This document shows positions 5,429 through 13,164 of a stretch of 23,656 nucleotides of DNA, one piece after another. Within the stretch, counting starts at the first letter, position 1. Every line of letters begins with the position of its first letter. A model generated the notes under the pieces. It searched no databases. It worked only from the letters and a program-made list of their open reading frames with translations, and was not told the origin of the DNA. Source of the stretch: a virus; the IMG/VR virus record IMGVR_UViG_3300044797_000180, positions 1 to 23,656 of that record; one strand, 5' to 3'. Position numbers and translations under genes: made by a program.

Positions 5429-8413
5429 TCAGCCGCCGTTCAGTCCGAGATTGGATTGGAAGAACACGTCGACAGCCGACCCCGCCGTCTGCGCCTTGAC
5501 GACGCCGTTGACCGACCGGGTGACGGTGAACGTCTGCGGGCTGGTCGACCCGCTGATCGCCGTCACGGTCATGCGTTCGCCCGCCACGACGACGTCGAAC
5601 GGCACGTTTGCCGCGCCCCAGAGGTCGCCGACGTTGGTTGTCGTCACGGACATGCTCGTGGCGGTCGAGGTGATGTTGCTCGTGACCTTCGAGCTGCCCG
5701 AGTCCAGCGCCGCCGTCTGAGACGTGCCGCCGACCACCGCGACGGTGTACGGGTCGTAAGGGACCGTGTTCAGGGTGATGGTCCAGTCGGCCGACGGGAC
5801 GTCGCCGATCACCTCGTCGGTGCCGAGGATCACCTGATCCAGCCCGGTCGGCGTGACCCAAGCCGGGGTATTCGCCAGGGTGAACCGCTGGCCGATGTCC
5901 AGGCCGGAGATGGAGTCCACGGACGTGCCGACCGCGCCGAGCTTGGCCGTAACAGCCTTGAACCGCGGCGCGGGCGTCGTGCCCTGGCCGAGGTACCAAG
6001 AGGCCACCTGGGGCAGGTCGCGGGCCTCATTCTGGACGTTGACCTGAGGGCTGCCGGTGAACGTGCCAATGGCGGTCGTGGACAGCGGGCCGGTGGCCAG
6101 GTACGCGCGGGCCGTGCCGCCGCCCGCCGAGGTGGCCGTGACGTCGTTGACCGTCAGCTGGTCATCGTCGTACTGCTCGAACGGGGCCGTGATCATCTTG
6201 GCCGCATAGTCCATCGTCAGCTGGCTGGGCTGCGGGGCCATCGAGCGCACCTGGCGGTACGTCAGCCCCGCGAAGCCCCGGGCCTCCGCCAGTTCGCCCC
6301 CGTCGGTCGTGGCCAGCGTCTGCAGCAGGTTGACCGTCGTGTCATTCTCCTGCGGCCCGCAGAACACGTTGGTCGGATTCCAGACCGTGGGGCCGATCTG
6401 CAGCGGCACGCGCTGCTCCTGGCAAATCCGCGTGATGCGCTGGAAGGGGGTCTCCCCAGCCCACGCGCTGAACGGCCCCCCGTGGGCCAGAGGCCCCGGG
6501 AACACGTTGCTGACCTCCGGGAACCCCAGCCCCGTGCTGGAAAAGTTGCCGAAGTTGGTGTTCGTGCCGAAGTAGACGTGGCCGACCGTCAGCGGAGTGG
6601 TGAAGTACTCCACGCCCGTCGGGTCACGGCCGCACACGAGCTGGGCCACGGGGCCGACGGTGATGCCAGTCAGGGTCGAGTGGAGGCTGACCACCGCCCC
6701 GCTTGGCTGACTGACCGTCAGCGTCAAGTTGGTGTTTGCGGAGTTGCCAACGTCGGGCTGCCAGGACACGAGGACCCCGAAACTGGGGGCCTTGGTCGGG
6801 TCGGAGACCGCGACCACGTCGTAGAACGGCGCCGTGGTCGTGGCCAGGACGGAGAACGCTGAATTCATCAGGTTGACCTGAACGTCACCCGTGCCGAAGC
6901 CCTGCACCGCCACGTAGGCGACGCTGCTGCCGCCCGCAATCTGGGCGTACATGAAAGTGGCCAGCGGCTGAGTCGTGGTCAGGGCGGTGTTGTAGCACTT
7001 GAACACACCGGCCATCTGTCCGGCGACGTTTGTGCCCGTGGCGTAGCCCGCCGGTACCGGGCACGTGATGTACCCGCCCTTAGCTACCTGCGGCAGGTCC
7101 GCGGACCCGACGACGGAGCTGTCCTGGCCCAGCGTCACCGAACCGGCGGAGCCCGCAGGCTGCACACCGGGGATCGGAGAGGAAAAACCATTGCCCGACG
7201 TGCCCGACTCCAGCGGCCAGTAGGCCAGCAGCCCCGTGGGGGACGAGCCGCCCACGAGCGAGCTGCGCGCGGCCGAGGTGTAGAACCGGTAGATCGGCGA
7301 GTACGCGGGGGGCTGTCCCTGGCCGAGCTGGCGCACCACGCTGCCGCCCTGCACGGTGCACCGGACGTCGTTGCCCGAGAGGTCGGCCGTCGTCGCCAGC
7401 TGCGCCAGGGTGCCCGTGAAACGGGCATTCCATTGGGTGCTCCCCGTGACCTTCCAGACCTGCATGAGCACGTCCTGAAAGCCGTACTGGGTCGGCGTCC
7501 AATACAGCCGGGTGGACCCGGCCGCGGCGCAGTAGCGCGTCCAGGCCTGGATACGCGGGCCGGGGCCGCCGCCGGAGTCAGCGACCAGGACCCACTCACA
7601 GCCGACGAGGTCGTCGCCGGGGCCCAGCACCTGCTGGAAGCCCGAGTCGTCCGACACCTCCAGGAACACGACCAGCGTGTCCCCGGCCGCGTAGCTGACC
7701 GACTGGGACGCCGAGGCGTAGGTGGAGTAGCTCGACACGTAGCCCGACTGGACCGAGCCGCCATTATTGATCAGGTTCGACACGGAGGAGCCGCCCGGCA
7801 CGAACACCGAAACCGACGCCCCGACCGACGACACCGAGGAGGTCAGGGCGTCGCCGCCCACGGACCCCGCCGACACGGCCTTAGCCGCGCTGCCCAGCTT
7901 GCTGTACGTGCCGAATACGGCGGTCCCGCCGGAGTAGCCCGCCGGGTAGGTGAAGGTCGAGGACGCGGCCTGCTGGGCCCACGCGGAGACCAGGTACCCC
8001 GACGTCTCGGCCGTGATAGCCGGGTCCGGGAGCGAGGTCACAGCGGTGGCGAAGTCCGTGCCGCCGCCGTTGGGCGGCGTACCCATGCCGACGCGGACGG
8101 GCGTCGACTTCGTGAGGTTCGGGTAGAAGGCGCCGACCGGGTTGCCCGGTGTGTACTTGCCGGTGCGGTTGTTCAGCGTCATGTCCAGCGACGCGGCCGT
8201 GACGGACGTCGCCTCGTCGGGCCGGCCGCGTTTGATGTGCACGCCCTCGGCGGTGTAGACGTCGCCCGTGATGTTGGTCCACGCGCCGCCGGGCCGGACG
8301 TCCGCACGGAGGTTGGTCGAATTGCCCAGCGGGACCGGGGTCGCGCCCAGGGTGTTGAATGTGGACCCCAGGTCGTTGAGCTCGTAGCCCGGCTCGTTGA
8401 AAGTGTTCGTCAC
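5429..8413 (-). CDS. large minor tail (baseplate/tail-tip) protein with LamG-like and extra beta insert
   Basis: The product has 994 residues. The N-terminal part (about 34-110) carries ADVRPGGAWTNIT and SLDMTLNNRTGKYTPGNPVG, characteristic of actinophage minor tail proteins. The conserved architecture resumes with WNARFTGTLAQL, LSGNDVRCTVQG and RQLGQG (328-366), then GLLAYWPLESG (394-404), which opens a LamG/concanavalin-like jelly-roll domain. The middle (about 640-760) has FQRITRICQEQRVPLQIG, resembling tail-hub proteins. Residues about 130-325 look like an insertion, a Ser/Gly-rich beta domain with TLVVFLEVSDDSGF and RIQAWTRYCAAAGSTRLYW, perhaps a receptor- or glycan-binding module. The GTG at 8413 lacks a strong ribosome site. 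It is the largest gene in the window. Confidence 0.82.
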   Translation of the reverse strand: MTNTFNEPGYELNDLGSTFNTLGATPVPLGNSTNLRADVRPGGAWTNITGDVYTAEGVHIKRGRPDEATSVTAASLDMTLNNRTGKYTPGNPVGAFYPNLTKSTPVRVGMGTPPNGGGTDFATAVTSLPDPAITAETSGYLVSAWAQQAASSTFTYPAGYSGGTAVFGTYSKLGSAAKAVSAGSVGGDALTSSVSSVGASVSVFVPGGSSVSNLINNGGSVQSGYVSSYSTYASASQSVSYAAGDTLVVFLEVSDDSGFQQVLGPGDDLVGCEWVLVADSGGGPGPRIQAWTRYCAAAGSTRLYWTPTQYGFQDVLMQVWKVTGSTQWNARFTGTLAQLATTADLSGNDVRCTVQGGSVVRQLGQGQPPAYSPIYRFYTSAARSSLVGGSSPTGLLAYWPLESGTSGNGFSSPIPGVQPAGSAGSVTLGQDSSVVGSADLPQVAKGGYITCPVPAGYATGTNVAGQMAGVFKCYNTALTTTQPLATFMYAQIAGGSSVAYVAVQGFGTGDVQVNLMNSAFSVLATTTAPFYDVVAVSDPTKAPSFGVLVSWQPDVGNSANTNLTLTVSQPSGAVVSLHSTLTGITVGPVAQLVCGRDPTGVEYFTTPLTVGHVYFGTNTNFGNFSSTGLGFPEVSNVFPGPLAHGGPFSAWAGETPFQRITRICQEQRVPLQIGPTVWNPTNVFCGPQENDTTVNLLQTLATTDGGELAEARGFAGLTYRQVRSMAPQPSQLTMDYAAKMITAPFEQYDDDQLTVNDVTATSAGGGTARAYLATGPLSTTAIGTFTGSPQVNVQNEARDLPQVASWYLGQGTTPAPRFKAVTAKLGAVGTSVDSISGLDIGQRFTLANTPAWVTPTGLDQVILGTDEVIGDVPSADWTITLNTVPYDPYTVAVVGGTSQTAALDSGSSKVTSNITSTATSMSVTTTNVGDLWGAANVPFDVVVAGERMTVTAISGSTSPQTFTVTRSVNGVVKAQTAGSAVDVFFQSNLGLNGG

Positions 8414-8463
8414 GGGCCGCCCGCCAAACTAGTCGTAGTGAGCAAAACCGGGCCGGGCCGCGC

Positions 8464-8574
8464 CTACTGCCCGCAGGCAGGGCACGTGGTCGGCGGCGTG
8501 CCCGAGTCTCCGGTGGTGGTCTGCTGGCAATCGATGTTGTCGCACCGGTAGGTGGCCTGCAGGTGCATGGTCAT
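8464..8574 (-). CDS. 36-residue zinc-ribbon microprotein
   Basis: The product is 36 residues with two Cys pairs, CDNIDC (11-16) and CPAC (31-34), making a minimal Cys4 zinc ribbon. The start codon overlaps the upstream fibre gene stop by 4 bases (ATGA), which supports real translation. It lies between the fibre gene and the 994-residue tail gene. Its function is unknown. Options are a small structural or assembly element or a nucleic-acid or protein binder. The metal site is inferred from the cysteine spacing. Confidence 0.65.
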   Translation of the reverse strand: MTMHLQATYRCDNIDCQQTTTGDSGTPPTTCPACGQ

Positions 8575-9275
8575 GAGATCACCGCGTAAATATTGAAGGA
8601 GTTCGCAGATAGGGCGCTCTGCAGGAACGTCGACGGGGTCGCCGTAGACAGCTGTCCGGTGAGGAACGGGACTGCCAGGGTCTCCGTGCTGTTCGCGGCG
8701 ATGGACGTCGCCTGGAACGTGGGCGTTCCCGCAGCGGCGGTGAACCCGATGGCGTAGCGCGTTCCTGCGGTGACCGTGGCGCTGGCGGCCCAGGACTGGG
8801 TAATGACGCCCGTCGAACCGAAGATGGAGCCGGTCACGGAGGCAATCAGGGTGCCGTTGTCGGATGAGTCCAGCGAGTAGAGGCTGACCGTCCCCGTGCT
8901 GCCGGCTGCGGTGACGATGTACTTGACATGCGTCGTCGTGAGGCTGACGGGCGCCGTAAAGGGCATCAGGTAGGTGTGCGACCCAATGGAGCCAGTGCTG
9001 TTCGCGCACGCCGCGGGGTTGTAGGTGGCAATGCTCGTGGGAGACCGCAGGAAACCCGGGGTGGCGTAGCCGCCGGCCGGGACGTTATTCAGCTTGTACG
9101 TCAGCGAGCTGGTCACCGCCGAGCCGGTAACCCCCACGTACGCCTCGAGCGCCGCAACCGCGTCGTTGACGTTGGTGTGAATCGCCGCGTGCCCGATGCC
9201 GCCGGCGCTGCTCAGGTTGTCCGTACCGGCCGGGTCGTAGAACGTGTCCAGCCCCGTGGGGAAGCTAGTCGCCAT
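8571..9275 (-). CDS. minor tail / tail fibre protein
   Basis: The 234-residue product begins FPTGLDTFYDPAGTDNLSS (5-23), then GHAAIHTNVNDAVAALEAYV (28-47) and GVTGS. This block is a recurring N-terminal anchor of actinophage tail fibres, with a short helix that likely trimerises. The rest (about 70-234) is Ser/Thr/Ala-rich beta sequence (for example TAAGSTGTVSLYSLDSSDNG), probably the receptor-facing part. It directly follows the tape measure gene with 3 bases between stop and ATG, and overlaps the zinc-ribbon gene by 4. Its role in adsorption is inferred from domain build and position. Confidence 0.75.
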   Translation of the reverse strand: MATSFPTGLDTFYDPAGTDNLSSAGGIGHAAIHTNVNDAVAALEAYVGVTGSAVTSSLTYKLNNVPAGGYATPGFLRSPTSIATYNPAACANSTGSIGSHTYLMPFTAPVSLTTTHVKYIVTAAGSTGTVSLYSLDSSDNGTLIASVTGSIFGSTGVITQSWAASATVTAGTRYAIGFTAAAGTPTFQATSIAANSTETLAVPFLTGQLSTATPSTFLQSALSANSFNIYAVIS

Positions 9276-9278
9276 CTG

Positions 9279-11411
9279 TCATTTCCCCAATACGGTCTGG
9301 ACGTTGCCGCCGTTGGCGCGGACGTACTTGCGGAGCATTTGGACGAGGATGTCGCTGGAGTTGCCCGCCACGGTCAGGGTGACGTTGGCCGACCCGCCGC
9401 CAGAGACGACACCCACGCCGCCCTGCGCGCTGGGCACAGAGACCGACGTGGAGCGCGACGCGACCGTGGCCGCCCCGTTGGGGATGACCTGCGTCCCGCC
9501 GGGCAGCAGGGCCAGCTCGGGCCCGTTCTCGCCGACGATGGCGTAGCCGCCCTGGCCCACCGTGCCGCCCTCGGCGAAACCGAAGAACGAGCCGACAGAG
9601 TTCAGGGCCGAGCCGAAGATGCCGCCCGTGGCGCTGGCGATCGAGGAGAGCGCGCTGAGGACCTGGGGGATGCCCGACGCCTCGAAGGCGTCGTAGATGG
9701 CGTCGAAGGCGCCGCGAATGGCGTCGACGATTCCGTTCCAGACGCCCTCGATCACGCCGCCCAGCTCCTGCATCCCGGACATGAAGTCGTCGATCCAGTT
9801 GTCCAGCTTGCTGAAAACCGGCTGCAGCAGGCTCCAGGCCTCCTGGAACGGGCGCACCAGGATCGGCTCGAGGGCGCCCCAGGCGTCCTCGACCCAGCCG
9901 ATGAGGTCGGAAATCCCGTCCTCGATGGCCTGCCAGTGAACTTGTACCGCGTCTATAAATAGGCCAAAGGGACCGAGGAGAATGGCGAGGAGCAGGTGCC
10001 AGTGGTCCTCGATCCAGCCGACGACGTCGGAGACCGCGCCCTCAATGGCGTTGAATACGCCGGTGACGGCGTTCCAGAGGAATTCGAAGTAGCCCGCCAC
10101 CGCGTGCACGACGTCATTGACCCCGTCGCGGAAAGCGGTGCAGTGCTCGTAGAGCTCGTAGAAGGCCACGCCCAAGGCGACCAGTACGGCGGCCAGCAGC
10201 ACGTACGGGTTGGCCATCTCCTCGGCGTCGGCCGTGGCCTCCTCGGCGTCGAAGAGCGCAAGCACGGCGTTGATGCCGTCCTGGACGCCCTTGTAGATGG
10301 TCATGGCCGTGGTGAGCGTCTTGTAGGCGCCGTAGGCCGCAGCCGCGCCGGCCGCGAGCGGCCCGAACACGTCGCCGTGGTCGACGATGAACCCAATGCC
10401 GTCGGACAGCGCGCCCATCACCGAGGCGATATCGGGGGCCGCGGATTCGAAGGCCTGGGCCAGCTTGTCCACCACGGGGATCAGGTCGGTGCCAACCTGG
10501 TCCTTGAGGTCCGCGTAGGTGGCGGCCAGCTGCTGCATGGGCGTGGTGTTCGCGGCGGCGGCGCCCGCGGTCGACGAGGCAAGCGAGTCGAGGACGACCT
10601 GGTAGGCCCCGGCCTCGTCGCCCGACTTCTTGAACGCCGCGATCTGCGCGACCTGCGAGGCTGTCAGCGGGTCACCGGCCGCCGTCAGCGCCTTGGCGGC
10701 GGTGTACGGGTCGGCCAGCGCCTTGGACAGCGCACTAGCGGCGCCGCCCAGGGAAGCCGAGGTGTCGCCACCCTTCGACATGGCGGCCGCCATGTTGACC
10801 AAGGTCCCAGTCAGCTGGTCAGTCGTCACGACACCGGACTGGATGGCGTCCTGCACACCGCTGGACCGCAGCAACGTGTTCAGGGAATTCTGGACCGTCA
10901 CGCCCTGGACGCCAGCCAGCTCCCCGTACTTGTCCGAGAGCTGCTGGACCTGGTCGGCCGTGGTGCCCGCAATGTCGCCCGTCGACTGGAGGATCTGCCC
11001 CGTCTGGGCGTAGGTCACCTGCGCCGTCTCGGCGCCCTCGACGGACTCCTTGAGGAAGTCGAAGCCCTCGAACAGCCCGGCCGCCTCGACGATCGACTTG
11101 ACCGACTCCGCGAACCCCCCGCCGAACTTCTCGCCCGACTCCTCGCCGGCAGCCGCCGCCCGGTCGGCGTCCTCCGCGTAGGCCTCGCGCTCCGCCGAGG
11201 CCATCTCCGCCGCGGAGGCCTTCCACTCCGCCAGGGCCTGCGCGTTGGCCTTGGCCAGGTCCGAGGACATGCCCGTCATCGCGGCGGTCGCCTTGGAGGC
11301 GGCGTCCTCCGCCGCCGTGCCAATGCTGGCCAGGTCGTCGGCAGCAGCGGCGACGGCCGCGCCGGTGTCGTTGGTGGCGAGCAGGGAGAAGAGGACGGAG
11401 ACGTCAGCCAT
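9279..11411 (-). CDS. tail tape measure protein
   Basis: The 710-residue product sets tail length and helps DNA entry. The N-terminal third is Ala-rich helical (for example AAADDLASIGTAAEDAASKA). The middle holds hydrophobic helices (YVLLAAVLVALGVAFYELYE; HLLLAILLGPFGLFID). Many Trp/Gly/Ile helices follow (DLIGWVEDAWGALEPI). The C-terminus has FAEGGTVGQGG and GENGPELALLPGG, a signature of tape measure C-termini. It is short for the family; at the usual rule of about 1.5 angstrom per residue the tail would be roughly 105 nm. The ATG at 11411 overlaps the frameshifted chaperone ORF by 8 bases, the classic arrangement. Confidence 0.92.
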   Translation of the reverse strand: MADVSVLFSLLATNDTGAAVAAAADDLASIGTAAEDAASKATAAMTGMSSDLAKANAQALAEWKASAAEMASAEREAYAEDADRAAAAGEESGEKFGGGFAESVKSIVEAAGLFEGFDFLKESVEGAETAQVTYAQTGQILQSTGDIAGTTADQVQQLSDKYGELAGVQGVTVQNSLNTLLRSSGVQDAIQSGVVTTDQLTGTLVNMAAAMSKGGDTSASLGGAASALSKALADPYTAAKALTAAGDPLTASQVAQIAAFKKSGDEAGAYQVVLDSLASSTAGAAAANTTPMQQLAATYADLKDQVGTDLIPVVDKLAQAFESAAPDIASVMGALSDGIGFIVDHGDVFGPLAAGAAAAYGAYKTLTTAMTIYKGVQDGINAVLALFDAEEATADAEEMANPYVLLAAVLVALGVAFYELYEHCTAFRDGVNDVVHAVAGYFEFLWNAVTGVFNAIEGAVSDVVGWIEDHWHLLLAILLGPFGLFIDAVQVHWQAIEDGISDLIGWVEDAWGALEPILVRPFQEAWSLLQPVFSKLDNWIDDFMSGMQELGGVIEGVWNGIVDAIRGAFDAIYDAFEASGIPQVLSALSSIASATGGIFGSALNSVGSFFGFAEGGTVGQGGYAIVGENGPELALLPGGTQVIPNGAATVASRSTSVSVPSAQGGVGVVSGGGSANVTLTVAGNSSDILVQMLRKYVRANGGNVQTVLGK
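9951..9969 (-). repeat. A/T-rich motif, copy 3, inside the tape measure gene
   Basis: The minus strand reads CTTTGGCCTATTTATAGAC, 14/19 identical to the intergenic copy at 15057-15075, with GGCCTATTTAT exact. It encodes part of the hydrophobic segment GPFGLFIDA. Being coding, it may be coincidence. Confidence 0.25.
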
Positions 11412-11936
11412 GCGAGTTACGCGCCTCTCTCAGGTCCTCGATGAATTGCACCGCCTGCCGGAACTCGTCCACGGTCAGGTTGCCCAGCTCCCACGGCGGG
11501 ATGTGGAGCGTCTCGGCGATCACGCACCAGTAGCGCGAGCGCAGCTCCTCTAGCTCGCTGGAGCCAAAGGGGCGGCCTCGGCCAACTGCGCGTCGATAGT
11601 GGCCAGGGCCTTGGCCTTGGCGTCCTCGGGGGCGTCGGCCGCCGCGATGGAATCGCGCATCGTCTGCAGCTCCTCCGCGTCGAAGGACAGCTCCAGCTCC
11701 GAGACCATGAAGTCGGGAGTGTCCTCCCACCGGAAGGTCGGGTGGTCGGTCGAGAGGCAGTGCCAGAGCAGCACCCGGCGGGCCCGGGTCTTGCCGCCCA
11801 GCAGCGCCTTGCCGAACTCGTCGAAGGACATCTCGGCGCGCTTCTCGATCATCTCGGCGCGGGACTGCCGGACGCGCTTCGGCTTGTAGGGCCACGACTG
11901 GACGGGGCCGCCCTCAGGGCGGTAGGTGACGATCAC
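11404..11936 (-). CDS. tail assembly chaperone, frameshifted long form (G-T fusion)
   Basis: This is the -1 frameshift product of two overlapping frames. Translation starts at GTG 11936, shifts at 11565-11571 and ends at TGA 11404-11406, giving 177 residues. The added T part reads FGSSELEELRSRYW, then HIPPWELGNLTVDEFRQAV, helical and acidic as in other T domains. Family knowledge: the long form bridges the tape measure to tail tube subunits during assembly and is absent from the mature virion. The T frame has no good start of its own after the slip site, which supports the fusion. Its end overlaps the tape measure start by 8 bases. Confidence 0.85.
11550..11936 (-). CDS. tail assembly chaperone, short form (G)
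   Basis: The product has 128 residues: a basic N-terminus (KPKRVRQSRAEMIEKRAEM) and an acidic helical C-terminal half (SELELSFDAEELQTMRDSI), ending APLAPAS. Length, position before the tape measure and the overlapping -1 frame identify it as the gpG-like chaperone. The GTG at 11936 has GGAG 7 bases upstream. The upstream space on this strand is unusually long (301 bases) because a plus-strand gene is inserted between this gene and the gp10-like gene. Confidence 0.85.
   Translation of the reverse strand: MIVTYRPEGGPVQSWPYKPKRVRQSRAEMIEKRAEMSFDEFGKALLGGKTRARRVLLWHCLSTDHPTFRWEDTPDFMVSELELSFDAEELQTMRDSIAAADAPEDAKAKALATIDAQLAEAAPLAPAS
11565..11571 (-). promoter_or_regulatory. programmed -1 ribosomal frameshift site
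   Basis: The minus strand reads C CCT TTG in the zero frame, an exact X_XXY_YYZ heptamer. Both tRNAs can re-pair after slipping back (CCT to CCC, TTG to TTT). The zero-frame stop TAG follows at 11550-11552, 12 bases after the heptamer. The -1 frame stays open to 11404. The site type and place are standard for siphovirus chaperone genes. Confidence 0.85.
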
Positions 11937-11976
11937 GCGCTACTCCTAGCGTGGGTGGGTCATACGAACAGGTGAT

Positions 11977-11991
11977 GTTGTAACGTGTCAC
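11977..11991 (+). promoter_or_regulatory. shared plus-strand motif, copy B, upstream of the inserted gene
   Basis: GTTGTAACGTGTCAC matches the motif at 1277-1291 at 14 of 15 positions. TAACGT at 11981-11986 could be a -10 box; a mRNA starting near 11993 would have a leader of about 44 bases with a GGGAG ribosome site. No clear -35 box is seen. It suggests that the inserted gene has its own promoter, perhaps co-regulated with the HTH/integrase module. Confidence 0.4.
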
Positions 11992-12036
11992 TCGGCGCTA
12001 GCGTTGAGGCCAACAGACCGAGACACGGGAGATGCG

Positions 12037-12246
12037 ATGAAGACCCAGGCAACCAACCAGGCGATCCAGACCGCGCTCGCCCAGGGCAGCAGCCCGCGGG
12101 TGGCCTGGCTCACCGGGATGTTCCCGCCCAAGCGGCACCACGGGACCGTGGTCTGGGCGAACGCGAACCGGGTATGTGTGCGCGACGAGGAGACCGGCAA
12201 GGTCTCCAAGCTGAACGCCAACCGCGTCCTGGCCGTCTCAGCCTGA
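12037..12246 (+). CDS. plus-strand 69-residue protein inserted in the tail operon (moron candidate)
   Basis: The protein starts MKTQATNQAIQTALAQG, an amphipathic helix. It then has FPPKRHHGTVVWANANRVCV and DEETGKVSKLNANRVLAV, an alternating beta pattern that could form a small SH3-like barrel. It is basic, with no membrane segment or signal peptide. The ATG at 12037 has GGGAG 6 bases upstream; an in-frame GTG/ATG further upstream is not needed. It is the only gene between 3 and 23 kb on the plus strand. It is convergent with the gp10-like gene (9-base overlap) and divergent from the chaperone gene. I do not recognise a family. Its own upstream motif and opposite strand suggest expression in the lysogen. 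Confidence 0.6.
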   Translation: MKTQATNQAIQTALAQGSSPRVAWLTGMFPPKRHHGTVVWANANRVCVRDEETGKVSKLNANRVLAVSA

Positions 12247-12735
12247 CCCGCAGATCCGCTCCGCCATCGCCTCCGCCGCAGCCAGGATCGCCTCGCGGGC
12301 GTCCGGCACCGACTCGGCCATAGCAGTGTCGAACCAGCCCGGCTTGCCGATCTGGAAGATGCCGTTCTTCCCGTTGCGGCTCGTCTTGGCGCCGAACAGC
12401 GCGTGAGACCAGCCGCGATGGTTGAACGCCGCCGGGGCACTGTTGAACCCACGCGGGTACTTGCCCTTCGCCGCCGTGACGCCCACGCCGGTGTACGTGC
12501 CAGAGGCGCGCACGGCGGGCTTCAGCGCGGCCGCGATGGCCCGACGCATGCCCATGTCCGCGCCCTTGACGGGCATCGCCTGGATGCTGGACTGGGCCTG
12601 CACGACAGCCGGTTGCACTGCGGCCTTGAGGTTCTTGTTCAGCTCGGTCCGCAGTGCCTTACCGTCGTCCTCCAGCTTCAGCCGGGCCATGAGCGCCTTC
12701 AGCGCCTGCTGCTCAATGGTCAGCTTGACGGCCAC
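12238..12735 (-). CDS. HK97-gp10-like tail completion / neck protein
   Basis: The 165-residue protein is basic and mostly helical at both ends (LTIEQQALKALMARLKLEDD; AREAILAAAEAMAERI). The central part has RGWSHALFG and KPGWFDTAMAES, a Trp-containing pattern seen in HK97 gp10-type and related minor tail/neck proteins that complete the head-tail joint. In most siphophages this gene precedes the major tail gene; here it follows the two tube proteins, so the call is moderate. The GTG at 12735 lies 9 bases after the upstream stop without an obvious ribosome site. Its 3' end overlaps the convergent plus-strand gene. Confidence 0.6.
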   Translation of the reverse strand: MAVKLTIEQQALKALMARLKLEDDGKALRTELNKNLKAAVQPAVVQAQSSIQAMPVKGADMGMRRAIAAALKPAVRASGTYTGVGVTAAKGKYPRGFNSAPAAFNHRGWSHALFGAKTSRNGKNGIFQIGKPGWFDTAMAESVPDAREAILAAAEAMAERICGSG

Positions 12736-12744
12736 GGCAGCGGG

Positions 12745-13155
12745 TCAGGAAGTGGCGCGGGTGATCGCGGCCGTGGTCTTCCAGGTCACCGACACGCTGT
12801 CGACGTCGCCGACCTTGCCCGCCAGCGGGTTGTACTGGGAGACCAGCACGTTACCGGTGTACGACGGGTTGGTGGTCGAGCGGGAGCCCTGGGTCGCGGC
12901 GACCTCGAAGCTGGTCACGGTGCCGAACAGCGGCCAGAGCAGCTGGTCCACGGCGGAGGCCGAGTAGTCGTTGTAGAAGTTCAGCTTCAGCGTGCCCTGC
13001 TTCAGGCCGCCCAACATCTCGTGCCAGCCAGCGGACTGGTAGTTGGTGACGTCCTTCTCCTCGGTGGTGAAGGACAGCTCGGCGCTCGAGCACCACTGGG
13101 TCATGTCCACCGCGTTGATCAGGACCTTCTCGGCGGTGAGTACGAACTTGGCCAT
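12745..13155 (-). CDS. second tail tube protein (short paralog)
   Basis: The 136-residue protein is homologous by eye to the N-terminal half of the upstream major tail protein. Both begin with a (M)xKFVLT motif. The line KDVTNYQSAGWHEMLGGLKQ here matches IDVTNYNSGGWNEYIAGLGQ there, and the following TLKLNFYNDY resembles KLTVNGFWEA. The C-terminal part carries NPSYTGNVLVSQYNPLAG. Tube proteins of this fold stack as hexamers to make the tail lumen. The ATG at 13155 has a strong AAGGAG site and lies 9 bases after the neighbour's stop. It could be a second tube subunit, a tube-tip adaptor or a decoration protein. Confidence 0.72.
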   Translation of the reverse strand: MAKFVLTAEKVLINAVDMTQWCSSAELSFTTEEKDVTNYQSAGWHEMLGGLKQGTLKLNFYNDYSASAVDQLLWPLFGTVTSFEVAATQGSRSTTNPSYTGNVLVSQYNPLAGKVGDVDSVSVTWKTTAAITRATS

Positions 13156-13164
13156 GCTGACTCC

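Noticed and set aside
3350-6862. Very long plus-strand open frame (1170 codons)
   Set aside because: It runs antisense across endolysin, holin and tail genes that have clear domains. Its product is Arg/Gly/Asp-rich shadow sequence, typical of antisense frames in GC-rich DNA.
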